Positions 45,123 to 53,822 of a DNA stretch of 64,000 nt are shown in pieces. Source of the stretch: JAOUJD01 sp963726405 (GTDB lineage Bacteria; Pseudomonadota; Gammaproteobacteria; Burkholderiales; Burkholderiaceae_F); contig CAVSCF010000012.1 in NCBI GenBank assembly GCA_963726405.1, forward strand, positions 1 to 64,000. Reading direction: 5' to 3'. The notes under the pieces were generated by a model. It saw only the letters and a program-made list of their open reading frames with translations. It was not told the origin of the DNA and searched no databases. The position numbers were made by a program, and so were the translations under genes. Every line of letters starts with the position of its first letter. Position 1 is the stretch's first letter.

Positions 45123-46700
45123 ATGCCCCTGTTCCACTCGGACCCGAGCCACTGCGATGAACTGCTGCATGCCATCGTAGGGGGGACCAGCGACCGCATC
45201 GTGCAGGGCATCGTCATCCTCGGCCCGGACGGGGCGGTGCGAACCATGAACCCGGCGGCGCTGTCGCTGCACGGATTCGGCAGCATCGAGGAGATGCGCG
45301 AGCGCCTCGACGCCTTCAACCTGGACTTCGTGTACCAGCATCCCGATGGCCGTCCGATGCTTCCGTCCGACTCGCCCGCCGCGCGCTCCCTCCATGGCGA
45401 GCCGGTGTGCAACGTCGAATTGCACGGGGTCAACCGACGGACCGGCGAGCAGTGGGTGGCGATCTACAACAGCACCCCGGTGTACGACGTCAACGGCGCG
45501 CTCGAGTCGGTCGTCGTCACCATCCAGGACATCACCGAGCGCAAGCGCACGGAACTCGAATTGCTCGACGCCGACCGTCGCAAGGACGAGTTCATCGCCA
45601 CGCTCGCCCACGAGTTGCGCAACCCGCTCGCGCCGATGCTCAACGCGATCCAGCTGTTGCAGCTCGACGGCGACGCGGACGTCACGCGCCAGCGGGCGAA
45701 GGACATCATCGAACGACAGGTGCAGCAGATGGCCCGGTTGATCGACGACCTGCTCGACATCAGCCGCATCACGCTCGGCAAGCTCACGCTGCGGCGCGAG
45801 CCGCTTGACATCGCGGCCGTGGTGGACGAGGCGATCGACCAGGCCCGGCCGCACATCGTCGCCGCCGAGCACCGCTTCGAACTGGACATTCCGGCGCGCC
45901 CCGTGCGCCTCGTCGGCGACGCCACGCGCCTGGCCCAGGTCCTGTCGAACCTCCTCATCAACGCGGCCAAGTACACGCCGCGCGGCGGCCGCCTGTCCCT
46001 CGCGGTCCAGACGGACGCGGGCGAGGCGGTGGTGCGCGTGCGGGACAACGGCATCGGCATCGCGCAGGAAAGCCTCGGTGGCCTGTTCGAGAAGTTCTCC
46101 CAGGTGCGTTCGGCGCAGGACTTCACGGGCGGAGGGCTGGGCATCGGCCTCGCCCTGTCCAAGGGACTCGTCCACATGCACGGCGGCACCATCCGCGCGT
46201 CGAGTCCGGGTGTAGGCAAGGGCTCGGAGTTCGTGATCCGGCTGCCGCTCGTCGACGCACAGGCGCCGCCGGAGGTCGACGTGATCAGGGCCGCGACCGC
46301 CGTGCCGATCGGCGGACTGAAGATCCTCGTGGCGGACGACAACGAAGACGCGGTCGAGTCGGCGGCGATGCTGCTGTCGATCAACGGCAACGACGTGAAG
46401 CTCGCGAGGGACGGGCTCGAGGCGGTCGAAGCGGCCGATCGCCACCGCCCGGACGTCGTGCTCCTCGACATCGGCATGCCAAGGCTCAACGGCTTCGAGG
46501 CCTGCCGGCAGATCCGTTCCCAGCCGTGGGGCAAGGACATGCTCGTGGTCGCCGTCACGGGCTGGGGCCAGGAGGAAGACCGGCGGCGTACCGCGGAGGC
46601 CGGCTTCGACGCGCACTTCACCAAGCCGGTCGACTTCTCGTCCGTGATGGCACTGATCGGTCAGCGCCGCTCGATGGCCGCGAAGGAACCTACGCACTGA
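45123..46700 (+). CDS. Hybrid sensor histidine kinase with PAS and receiver domains
   Basis: A soluble hybrid kinase. From ATG 45123 (GTG 44994 and ATG 45021 are longer in-frame options) it has a PAS domain (IVQGIVILGPDGAVRTMNPA, closing with VVVTIQDITERKR), a HisKA with H-box FIATLAHELRNPLAPMLNAI, and an ATPase with N-box LSNLLINAAKYTPRGG and G-boxes VRDNGIGIAQE and GGGLGIGLALSKGLV. A receiver follows with DDNEDAVESA, phospho-acceptor VLLDIGMPRLNGFEA and HFTKPVD. No membrane helix is seen, so it senses a cytoplasmic signal. No output regulator is adjacent. It resembles in design the gutted kinase at 17.3-17.7 kb. Confidence 0.88.
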   Translation: MPLFHSDPSHCDELLHAIVGGTSDRIVQGIVILGPDGAVRTMNPAALSLHGFGSIEEMRERLDAFNLDFVYQHPDGRPMLPSDSPAARSLHGEPVCNVELHGVNRRTGEQWVAIYNSTPVYDVNGALESVVVTIQDITERKRTELELLDADRRKDEFIATLAHELRNPLAPMLNAIQLLQLDGDADVTRQRAKDIIERQVQQMARLIDDLLDISRITLGKLTLRREPLDIAAVVDEAIDQARPHIVAAEHRFELDIPARPVRLVGDATRLAQVLSNLLINAAKYTPRGGRLSLAVQTDAGEAVVRVRDNGIGIAQESLGGLFEKFSQVRSAQDFTGGGLGIGLALSKGLVHMHGGTIRASSPGVGKGSEFVIRLPLVDAQAPPEVDVIRAATAVPIGGLKILVADDNEDAVESAAMLLSINGNDVKLARDGLEAVEAADRHRPDVVLLDIGMPRLNGFEACRQIRSQPWGKDMLVVAVTGWGQEEDRRRTAEAGFDAHFTKPVDFSSVMALIGQRRSMAAKEPTH

Positions 46701-46755
46701 AGCCGCCGCGGCGGAGTGGCATCATCGCGGTTGTCGTCCGCCTCCCGGTCCCGCC

Positions 46756-47682
46756 ATGTCCCTGTCCAATGCCCGCGGTGTCTGCGTCATCGCGCCGACG
46801 CCGTTCCTCGACGACGGCCGGATCGACAACGCCTCCGTCGACCGCATGACGGACTTCTTCCTCGCCGCCGGGGTCACGGCCATCACGGTGCTGGGACAGA
46901 TGGGCGAGGCGCCGAAACTCGATCACGCCGAAGCCCTCGAGGTGGCGCAGCGCGTGATCCGCCGCGCGACCGTGCCCGTGATCGTCGGGGTGTCTGCCCC
47001 CGGTTTTGCCGGGATGCGCTCGCTGGCGCGCGCGTCGATGGAGGCCGGCGCGGCCGGCGTGATGATCGCGCCGCCGAATACCTTGCGCACCGACGAGCAG
47101 ATCGTCGGCTACTTCCGCCAGGCCGCCGAGGCGATCGGTCACGACGTGCCCTTCGTGCTGCAGGACTATCCCTTGACGTTCACGGTCGTGATGACGCCTG
47201 GCGTGATCCGGCGCATCGTCATGGACAACCCGTCATGCGTGATGCTCAAGCACGAGGACTGGCCGGGGCTGGAAAAGATCTCCGCGCTGCGGGGGTTCGA
47301 GCGCGACGGATCGATGCGGCACATCTCGATCCTGTGCGGCAATGGCGGGCTCTTCCTCGACTTCGAACTGGAACGCGGCGCGGATGGCGCGATGACCGGC
47401 TACTGCTTCCCGGACATGCTGGTCGACGTCGTGCGGATGCACGCCGAGGGACGGCGCGACGGCATGCACGATCTGTTCGACGCGCACCTGCCGCTGATCC
47501 GTTACGAGCAGCAGCCGGGCATCGGGCTGGCCGTGCGCAAGTACGTGCTGATGCGGCGCGGCGTGATTGCCACGCAGACGCAGCGGCGGCCCGCCGTGGC
47601 GCTGTCGCCCGCGGCACGCGCCGAGGTCGACTACCTGCTCGCGCGCGTCGGCAAGGTCGATGCGCGCGCCGTGCTGGGCTGA
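46756..47682 (+). CDS. Dihydrodipicolinate synthase-family aldolase/lyase
   Basis: A 308-residue TIM-barrel of the DapA/NAL family. The Schiff-base lysine is in CVMLKHEDWPGL, and the tyrosine of the proton relay is in LQDYPLTF. GQMGEAPKLDHAE corresponds to the GTTGE region but is altered, so it is not a housekeeping DapA. It probably cleaves or dehydrates a 2-keto acid. It is followed after 34 bases by an RraA-like gene and then a hotdog-fold hydratase gene, suggesting a small catabolic operon fed by the TRAP transporter. Confidence 0.85.
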   Translation: MSLSNARGVCVIAPTPFLDDGRIDNASVDRMTDFFLAAGVTAITVLGQMGEAPKLDHAEALEVAQRVIRRATVPVIVGVSAPGFAGMRSLARASMEAGAAGVMIAPPNTLRTDEQIVGYFRQAAEAIGHDVPFVLQDYPLTFTVVMTPGVIRRIVMDNPSCVMLKHEDWPGLEKISALRGFERDGSMRHISILCGNGGLFLDFELERGADGAMTGYCFPDMLVDVVRMHAEGRRDGMHDLFDAHLPLIRYEQQPGIGLAVRKYVLMRRGVIATQTQRRPAVALSPAARAEVDYLLARVGKVDARAVLG

Positions 47683-47716
47683 GCGCTGCGGCGTTCGAAC
47701 CGAAGCGAATCGAGAC

Positions 47717-48463
47717 ATGCCAACCGATACACGAACCCAGCCGATGCCGCTCGACGCCGCACTCGCGCGCAAGCTCGAGCGGATTTCAACGGCCACGCTG
47801 ACCACGGTGCTGCTGAAGAAGGGACTGCGCAACGTCTGGATGCGCGGAACACGCCCGTTGCCGACGGCGGCCGGCCGCGTGGTCGGCCGAGCCTTCACGC
47901 TGCGCTTCGTTCCCGCGCGCGAAGACCTCGCGACGCCGGAATCGTGGTCGTCGCCGATTTCGACGCGCGCGGCGATCGAGGCGATGCCGGCGGGCTGCGT
48001 CGCCGTGGTCGACGCCATGGGAATCACGGACGCGGGCATCTTCGGCGACATTCTCTGCGCGCGCATGGCGAAGCGCGGCGTGGCCGCACTCGTCACCGAC
48101 GGCGTCGTGCGCGATCTCGCCGGCGTCCTCGGCACCGGCTTGCCGGTGTGGTGCCAGGGCGCCGCGGCGCCGCCGTCCGTGGCGGCGCTGACCTTCGTCG
48201 GGTGGCAGGAACCCATCGGCTGCGGCGGCGTGGCCGTGATCCCGAACGACGTGGTGGTCGCCGACGGCGATGGCGCCGTACTGATTCCGGCCGCGCTGGT
48301 GGACGAGGTCGTGACGGCGTCCGTCGCGCAGGAGGAACTCGAGGCGTGGATCATGGGTGAGGTGGAGCAGGGCGCGGCACTGCCTGGCCTGTATCCGCCC
48401 GATGCCGAGAACAAGGCGCGCTTCGAGCAGGCGCGCCTGTCGAAGGACAAGGCGAACAACTGA
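47717..48463 (+). CDS. RraA-like / HMG-CHA aldolase-family protein
   Basis: A 248-residue protein. ATG 47717 starts MPTDTRTQPMPLDAALARKL. ISTATLTTVLLKKGL, CVAVVDAMGITDAGIFGDIL and the segment VAALVTDGVVRDLAGV carry the RraA-fold signature (G-x-x-R-D). This family includes 4-hydroxy-4-methyl-2-oxoglutarate aldolases and oxaloacetate decarboxylases as well as RNase E regulators. Here, beside a DapA-type lyase, a metabolic role is more likely than RNase control. The exact substrate is unknown. Confidence 0.82.
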   Translation: MPTDTRTQPMPLDAALARKLERISTATLTTVLLKKGLRNVWMRGTRPLPTAAGRVVGRAFTLRFVPAREDLATPESWSSPISTRAAIEAMPAGCVAVVDAMGITDAGIFGDILCARMAKRGVAALVTDGVVRDLAGVLGTGLPVWCQGAAAPPSVAALTFVGWQEPIGCGGVAVIPNDVVVADGDGAVLIPAALVDEVVTASVAQEELEAWIMGEVEQGAALPGLYPPDAENKARFEQARLSKDKANN

Positions 48464-48481
48464 TCAGGGGGCACGCTCGCG

Positions 48482-49337
48482 ATGACTCAGCAACTCGATC
48501 ACCTGCGCGACTGGATCGGCCGCGAGGAAGTGAAGGACGACGTGGTGCGGCGCGACTTCGTGCGCGGGCTCTACGCGACACTCGATCGAACCGACCGCAT
48601 GGCCGATCCGCTCGTGGTGCCGCGCTTGATCCACTGGCTCCACTTCCACCCGCTGGCGCTGCAGTCGGAACTGGGCCCGGACGGCCACCCCAAGCGCGGC
48701 GGCTTCCTGCCACCCGTGCCGCTGCCGCGGCGGATGTGGGCGGGGAGCCGGATGCGCTTCGTCCGCACGCCCGCGATCGGCGAACAACTGACCCGCCGCT
48801 CGGTCATCAAGGACGTGAAGATCACGGAAGGCAAGACGGGCACGCTGGTGTTCGTCACGGTCACGCACAGCATCAGCGGTGACCGCGGGGCCGAACTCAC
48901 CGACGAGCACGACATCGTCTACCGCGCGGCGCCCGCTCCGGGTTCCGCGCCCCCACCGGCGAAAGCGCCACCGGCCGGTGCCGTGTGGCGCCGCCAGGTC
49001 GTCCCTGATCCGGTGATGCTGTTCCGCTATTCCGCGCTGACGTTCAACGGCCATCGCATCCACTACGACCAGCCGTACGTGACGCAGGTCGAGGGTTACC
49101 CGGGGCTGATCGTCCATGGCCCGCTCATCGCCACGCTGCTGCTCGACCTGCTCGATCGCGAACAGCCGACTGCGAACGTCGTCGAGTTCTCTTTCCGGGC
49201 AGTCAGCCCGCTGTTCGACATCGCGGCCGTTCCACGTCTGCGGCAAGCCGGGGGACGGTGGAACGGTCCAGCTGTGGGCGGAGAACCCGGACGGTGCGCT
49301 GGCGATGGAAGCGACTGCGAAGGTGGCGACCGGCTGA
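48482..49337 (+). CDS. MaoC/FAS1-like dehydratase (mesaconyl-C4-CoA hydratase-like), one frameshift
   Basis: A double-hotdog protein of about 284 residues. N-terminal half: LDHLRDWIGREEVKDDVVRR and GGFLPPVPLPRRMWAGSRMR. C-terminal half: SALTFNGHRIHYDQPYVTQV and EGYPGLIVHGPLIATLLLDL, with the hydratase residues Asp and His. One extra base near 49222 breaks FDIA; the true end reads PFHVCGKPGDGGTVQLWAEN and finishes MEATAKVATG at 49337. The family hydrates or dehydrates short acyl-CoA esters such as mesaconyl-C4-CoA. It is last in the group with the DapA-type and RraA-like genes. Confidence 0.8.
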
Positions 49338-49378
49338 TCGATCGATTCTGCGGCATGAGCCACTGCGCGCCGACCGCG

Positions 49379-49865
49379 CTGCGGGGTACCTCGACTCCGC
49401 GCGGACCGGCGGCGGGCACCTCTGCCGGTCTGTCGACCGCGGGCCTGCGGCTTCCGATTGGCGCTCATGCGTTCGCCCGGGTGGCGGCTTGCGTCCTGCG
49501 CCACATAGGCCCGCGCTACCGCCGCTGGCTATGCCCGCCGCACGAGCCGCGCTCCGCGAGGCACCCCGCATCGCGGTCGACGCGCCGACCTTGGAGACAC
49601 GCCTGCACGCTGTACGTTTTCGCCCCTCGCCACAGCGTCGGCGCCTGAGCGGGCTGTGGGGTGCCTCGCGCAGCGACCGTCAGGCGGCGGGCGTGCAATG
49701 GCGCAAGTGGGGCGGGCCGGGAGGGCGTCGCCGCAACCCGCCGGGGTTCATGCGCGGACAAGATGCCATCCAGACATCTGCGTGGCCCGCAAGGGAGCAC
49801 GCAGGCTGAATGACGCCCGCCGCGACGGGCGCGGAGTCGAGGTGCCCCGCAGCCCGCTCAGGCGA
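49379..49865. repeat. Cluster of four alternating inverted-repeat copies
   Basis: A GC-rich motif near CTGCGGGGTGCCTCG occurs four times with alternating orientation: + at 49379-49402, - at about 49549-49572, + at 49643-49668 and - at 49831-49865. The first and last copies match over 24 bases with one mismatch; the third and fourth over about 27 bases with three. No transposase frame is present. This fits a REP-like pair or the ends of small non-autonomous elements. The 555-base gap 49338-49892 has no supported gene. Confidence 0.55.
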
Positions 49866-49892
49866 AGGGGACTACCCTGCTGTGCGCGCCAG

Positions 49893-51488
49893 CTAGAGAA
49901 TCTCCGCCGCGTGATCCGCCAGCCGCGACCGCTCGCCTCGCTGCAGCGTGACGTGGCCCGAGTGCTGCCAGCCCTTGAACCGATCGACGACGTAGGTCAG
50001 TCCCGATGAACCCTCCGTGAGATAGGGCGTGTCGATCTGCGCGATGTTGCCGAGGCAGACGACCTTCGTCCCCGGGCCGGCCCGCGTCACCAGCGTCTTC
50101 ATCTGCTTGGGCGTCAGGTTCTGCGCCTCGTCGATGATCAGGTACTTGTTGATGAAGGTGCGGCCGCGCATGAAGTTCAGCGACTTGATGCGGATGCGCG
50201 TGCGGATCAGGTCGTTGGTGGCCGCGCGCCCCCATTCGCCGGCGGCGTCGTCGGTCTTGTTCAGGACCTCGAGGTTGTCCTCGAGCGCGCCCATCCACGG
50301 CGCCATCTTCTCTTCCTCGGTCCCCGGCAGGAATCCGATGTCCTCGCCGACCGGCACCGTCGCGCGGGTCACGATGATCTCGGAGAAGCGCTTCGTCTCC
50401 AGCGTCTGCGAGAGCCCGGCGGCGAGCGCGAGCAGCGTCTTTCCGGTGCCGGCCTGCCCGATGAGCGTGACGAAATCGCAGTCCGGGTCCATCAGCAGGT
50501 TCAGCGCGAAGCTCTGCTCGCGGTTGCGCGCGGTCACGCCCCACACCGCGTTCTTCGCGTGCGTGTAGTCGCGCAGGACGCGCAGCACGGCCGACTTGCC
50601 GCGGATCTCGCGCACCTGCGCGTAGAAGTTCGACCCGTTCTCGAGGAACACGAACTGGCCGACGAGCAGGTCGGACACGATGGGGCCGGTGATGCGATAG
50701 AAGGTGAAGCCGCCGTGCTGCCACGACTCCATCCCCTTGCCGTTCTTGTCCCAGAAGCTCGCCGGCAACTGCAGGATTCCGGTGTAGAGGATGTCGGTGT
50801 CCTCGAGCACCTTGTCGTTGTAGTAGTCCTCGGCCGGGAGGCCGAGCGCGCGCGCCTTCACGCGCATGTTGATGTCTTTCGACACCAGGACCACTTCACG
50901 ATCGGTGTGGCGGTCCTTCAGCCCGCGCACCACGCCGAGGATCTGGTTGTCGGCCTTGCCCACCGGGAGGCTGGCCGGCAGCGCCGCCTCGGAGGCCTGC
51001 GTCTGGAAGAACAGGCGCCCCGCGGCGTCCTTGTTGCCGACCGAGGAGAGCGGGATGCCGTCCTCGATCGCCGTGCTGCAGGCGGCGACGAGCGAGTCGA
51101 GCGTGCGGGACACCTGGCGCGCACTGCGCGCCACCTCGCTCATGCCCTTCTTGTGCGCGTCGAGTTCTTCCAGCGTCATCATCGGCAGGAAGATGTCGTG
51201 CTCCTCGAACCGGAACAGGCTCGTCGGGTCGTGCAGCAGCACGTTCGTGTCGAGCACGAAGAGCTTCGGCGTCTCGGTCGAGCGGGCCTTGCGGGCGCCA
51301 TTGCGCGGCTTCGATTCGACGACCGCCAGCCGCGTGGCGGGGGCGGGGCGCGAGGCCGGCGTTTCCGGGCCGCGGGCCCGGGGTTCCTGCGAAATCTGTT
51401 CCTGCGGAATGCGCTCCACGTTCGCGGGAGCGGTCGGGATGGGGACGAGGAGGGTGGCGGGCTTGGTCGGCGCTTTCGGGAGTGGCAT
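49893..51488 (-). CDS. PhoH-family ATPase with N-terminal PIN domain
   Basis: A 531-residue fusion. After a Pro/Ala-rich leader of about 70 residues comes a PIN nuclease domain (KLFVLDTNVLLHDPTSLFRF, MMTLEELDAHKKG, VVLVSKDINMRVKARALGL) with its acidic residues. The PhoH ATPase follows, with Walker A LIGQAGTGKTLLAL and Walker B INKYLIIDEAQNLTPKQM. The architecture is that of the PhoH2-like PIN-PhoH proteins, RNA-directed helicase/nucleases. It stands alone, reading away from the repeat cluster, 36 bases after the Bcp gene. Confidence 0.92.
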   Translation of the reverse strand: MPLPKAPTKPATLLVPIPTAPANVERIPQEQISQEPRARGPETPASRPAPATRLAVVESKPRNGARKARSTETPKLFVLDTNVLLHDPTSLFRFEEHDIFLPMMTLEELDAHKKGMSEVARSARQVSRTLDSLVAACSTAIEDGIPLSSVGNKDAAGRLFFQTQASEAALPASLPVGKADNQILGVVRGLKDRHTDREVVLVSKDINMRVKARALGLPAEDYYNDKVLEDTDILYTGILQLPASFWDKNGKGMESWQHGGFTFYRITGPIVSDLLVGQFVFLENGSNFYAQVREIRGKSAVLRVLRDYTHAKNAVWGVTARNREQSFALNLLMDPDCDFVTLIGQAGTGKTLLALAAGLSQTLETKRFSEIIVTRATVPVGEDIGFLPGTEEEKMAPWMGALEDNLEVLNKTDDAAGEWGRAATNDLIRTRIRIKSLNFMRGRTFINKYLIIDEAQNLTPKQMKTLVTRAGPGTKVVCLGNIAQIDTPYLTEGSSGLTYVVDRFKGWQHSGHVTLQRGERSRLADHAAEIL

Positions 51489-51523
51489 CAGCGGTGGGTT
51501 GAGTCCGTCAGGGGTGAATCGGA

Positions 51524-51988
51524 TCAGGCAAGGGACTGCACGAAGCTCAGCACTTCATCTACATGGTTGGGTACCTTCACGCCACGCCACTCGCGGGCGA
51601 GCTTTCCCGCGGCATCGATCACGAACGTGCTGCGCTCGATGCCGCGCACCTGCTTGCCGTACATGTTCTTCATCTTCATGACGCCGAACTGTGTGCAGAG
51701 CGCCTCCTCGGGGTCCGAGATCAGGTCGAACGGAAACCCCATCTTCGCCCTGAATCCCTCGTGCGACTTCAGGCTGTCGCGCGAGATACCTGCGACGACC
51801 GCGCCCGCCTTCACGAACTTCGCGTGATTCCTGGCGAAGTCCGAGCCTTCGGTCGTGCAGCCGGGCGTGTTGTCCTTGGGATAGAAATAGAGCACCACCG
51901 TCCTGCCACGCTGCGCCTTCAGGTGGAAGTCGCCGCCCGTGGAGGGCGCGGTGAAGTCGGGAACCGTTTTTCCGAGGCTGACCGTCAT
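51524..51988 (-). CDS. bcp: Peroxiredoxin of the Bcp/PrxQ family
   Basis: A 154-residue thiol peroxidase. The peroxidatic cysteine is in KDNTPGCTTEGSDFARNH. There is no cysteine five residues later, so it would act as a 1-Cys type or use the distal Cys in EALCTQFG. It reduces hydroperoxides with thioredoxin or a similar donor. ATG 51988 overlaps the stop of the Mth938-like gene (ATGA), showing coupling. Confidence 0.92.
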   Translation of the reverse strand: MTVSLGKTVPDFTAPSTGGDFHLKAQRGRTVVLYFYPKDNTPGCTTEGSDFARNHAKFVKAGAVVAGISRDSLKSHEGFRAKMGFPFDLISDPEEALCTQFGVMKMKNMYGKQVRGIERSTFVIDAAGKLAREWRGVKVPNHVDEVLSFVQSLA

Positions 51989-52362
51989 GGGGCGCTTTCC
52001 GGCATCAGGGCCGCCACGACCTTGCGGCCCTCGGCCATGAGGATGTTGTAGGTACGGCAGGCGGCTGGAGTGTTCATCACCTCCAGCCCGATGCGGGCGT
52101 CGGCGAGGGCGCGCGACAGGCGAGGGTGCGGAAAGCGCTGGCGCGAGCCGGTGCCGAGCAGGACGACTTCCGGGTCGAGTGCCCGCAGCCGCTCGAAATC
52201 CGCTTCGGCGAGCGCCTCGAACGAGGCGATCTCCCACGACTCGACCCGGGCCGGGGTGAGCACAACGGCCGATGCGTGACGTACCTTGTTGATTTCGATG
52301 AAGCCGGGCCCGTACGCGGTAACGGTATTGAGCGCTGTCGGCGTGTCCGCGTGCAGTTTCAA
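51985..52362 (-). CDS. Mth938-like (DUF498) protein
   Basis: A 125-residue small alpha/beta protein. Motifs VTAYGPGFIEINKVRHASAV, LDPEVVLLGTGSRQRFPHPR and MNTPAACRTYNILMAEGRKV are the signature of the Mth938/NDUFAF3-like fold. The function in bacteria is unresolved. It is divergent from alaC; the 178 bases between hold both promoters. Confidence 0.88.
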   Translation of the reverse strand: MKLHADTPTALNTVTAYGPGFIEINKVRHASAVVLTPARVESWEIASFEALAEADFERLRALDPEVVLLGTGSRQRFPHPRLSRALADARIGLEVMNTPAACRTYNILMAEGRKVVAALMPESAP

Positions 52363-52540
52363 TCTGACCGAAGCTTCCTGTGGCCCGTGGCTTGCTGTGT
52401 CCGCTCCTCTGAGGAGAGGGGCGGCGACTGGGGTCTTCGGTTACATTATAGGCACACGTTGCAGCGCACAAGCGAGCCCTCGACGGCGGAATTTCTCGTC
52501 GCGATTGGCAGGGCTTGCAACACCAAGGGATCAGGGAGCG

Positions 52541-53764
52541 ATGGTCGAGTTTCCGCGCATCAAGCGCCTTCCGCCGTATGTCTTCAACATCACCGGCGAG
52601 TTGAAGATGGCCGCTCGCCGGCGCGGCGAGGACATCATCGACATGAGCATGGGCAACCCGGACGGGCCCACGCCGAAGCACATCGTCGACAAGCTGGTGG
52701 AAGCGGCCCAGCGCCAGGACACGCACGGCTATTCGGTCTCGAAGGGGATTCCGCGCCTGCGGCGCGCGATCAGCACCTGGTACAAGACCCGCTACGACAT
52801 CGACCTCGATCCGGACTCCGAGGCGATCGTCACCATCGGTTCCAAGGAAGGACTGGCGCACCTGATGCTTGCGACGCTCGATCGCGGCGATACAGTGCTG
52901 GTTCCCAACCCCAGCTATCCGATCCATATCTACGGCGCGATCATCGCCGGGGCCGACATCCGCTCGGTGCGGATGGACGGCCGCGTGGACTTCTTCGCCG
53001 AACTCGAACGCGCGATCCGGGAGTCGTTTCCGAAGCCGAAGATGATGATCCTCGGCTTCCCGAGCAACCCGACCGCGCAGTGCGTCGAACTCGAGTTCTT
53101 CCATCGCGTCATCGCCCTGGCCAAGCAGCACGGCATCTACGTCGTGCACGACCTGGCCTACGCCGACATCTGCTACGACGAGGCGTACCCGAACAACCGG
53201 GCGCCGTCGATCATGCAGGTGCCGGGCGCGCGCGACGTCGCGGTCGAGTTCTTCACGATGAGCAAGAGCTACAACATGGCCGGCTGGCGCATCGGCTTCA
53301 TGGTCGGCAACAAGGATCTCGTTGCCGCGCTCGGCCGCATCAAGAGCTATCACGACTACGGCACCTTCACGCCGATCCAGGTGGCCTCCATCGCCGCGCT
53401 CGAAGGGCCGCAGGACTGCGTGGAAGAGATCCGGCTCGAGTACCAGCGGCGCCGCGACGTGCTCGCGCGCGGACTGCATGAGGCAGGCTGGATGGTCGAC
53501 ATCCCCAAGGCCTCGATGTACATCTGGGCCGAGATCCCGGAGCCGTACCGGTCCATGGGCTCGCTCGAGTTTTCGAAGAAAGTCCTCGCCGAGGCCAAGG
53601 TGGCGATCTCGCCCGGCGTCGGTTTCGGCGACTACGGCGACAGCCACGTGCGTTTCGCGATGATCGAGAACGAACACCGGATTCGCCAGGCCGTGCGGGG
53701 CATCAAGGAAATGTTCCGCAAGGACGGCCTGGTCGCGCCGCGGACGGAGAAGGCCGCGGCCTGA
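52541..53764 (+). CDS. alaC: AlaC-type alanine/glutamate aminotransferase
   Basis: A class I PLP aminotransferase of 407 residues. ATG 52541 follows GGGAG. The PLP lysine is in EFFTMSKSYNMAGWRIGFMV, the carboxylate-binding arginine in DSHVRFAMIENEHRIRQAVR, and MSMGNPDGPTPKHIVDKL is the N-terminal signature of the AlaC/YfdZ group. It makes alanine from pyruvate and glutamate. Upstream in-frame codons extend to 52286 but are not family-like. It is first in the alaC-hom-thrC group. Confidence 0.92.
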   Translation: MVEFPRIKRLPPYVFNITGELKMAARRRGEDIIDMSMGNPDGPTPKHIVDKLVEAAQRQDTHGYSVSKGIPRLRRAISTWYKTRYDIDLDPDSEAIVTIGSKEGLAHLMLATLDRGDTVLVPNPSYPIHIYGAIIAGADIRSVRMDGRVDFFAELERAIRESFPKPKMMILGFPSNPTAQCVELEFFHRVIALAKQHGIYVVHDLAYADICYDEAYPNNRAPSIMQVPGARDVAVEFFTMSKSYNMAGWRIGFMVGNKDLVAALGRIKSYHDYGTFTPIQVASIAALEGPQDCVEEIRLEYQRRRDVLARGLHEAGWMVDIPKASMYIWAEIPEPYRSMGSLEFSKKVLAEAKVAISPGVGFGDYGDSHVRFAMIENEHRIRQAVRGIKEMFRKDGLVAPRTEKAAA

Positions 53765-53795
53765 ACGGCGTCCGCGGGACGACAATTTCAGCTTG

Positions 53796-53813
53796 GCCGG
53801 CCGCGCGGCCGGC
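53796..53813 (+). other. Perfect GC palindrome just before hom
   Basis: GCCGGCCGCGCGGCCGGC, an 18-base self-complementary sequence, ends nine bases before the hom ATG at 53823. In mRNA it would fold beside the ribosome binding site (CCGGAA) and could lower or regulate hom translation. No U-tract, so not a terminator. Confidence 0.4.
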
Positions 53814-53822
53814 ATTCCGGAA

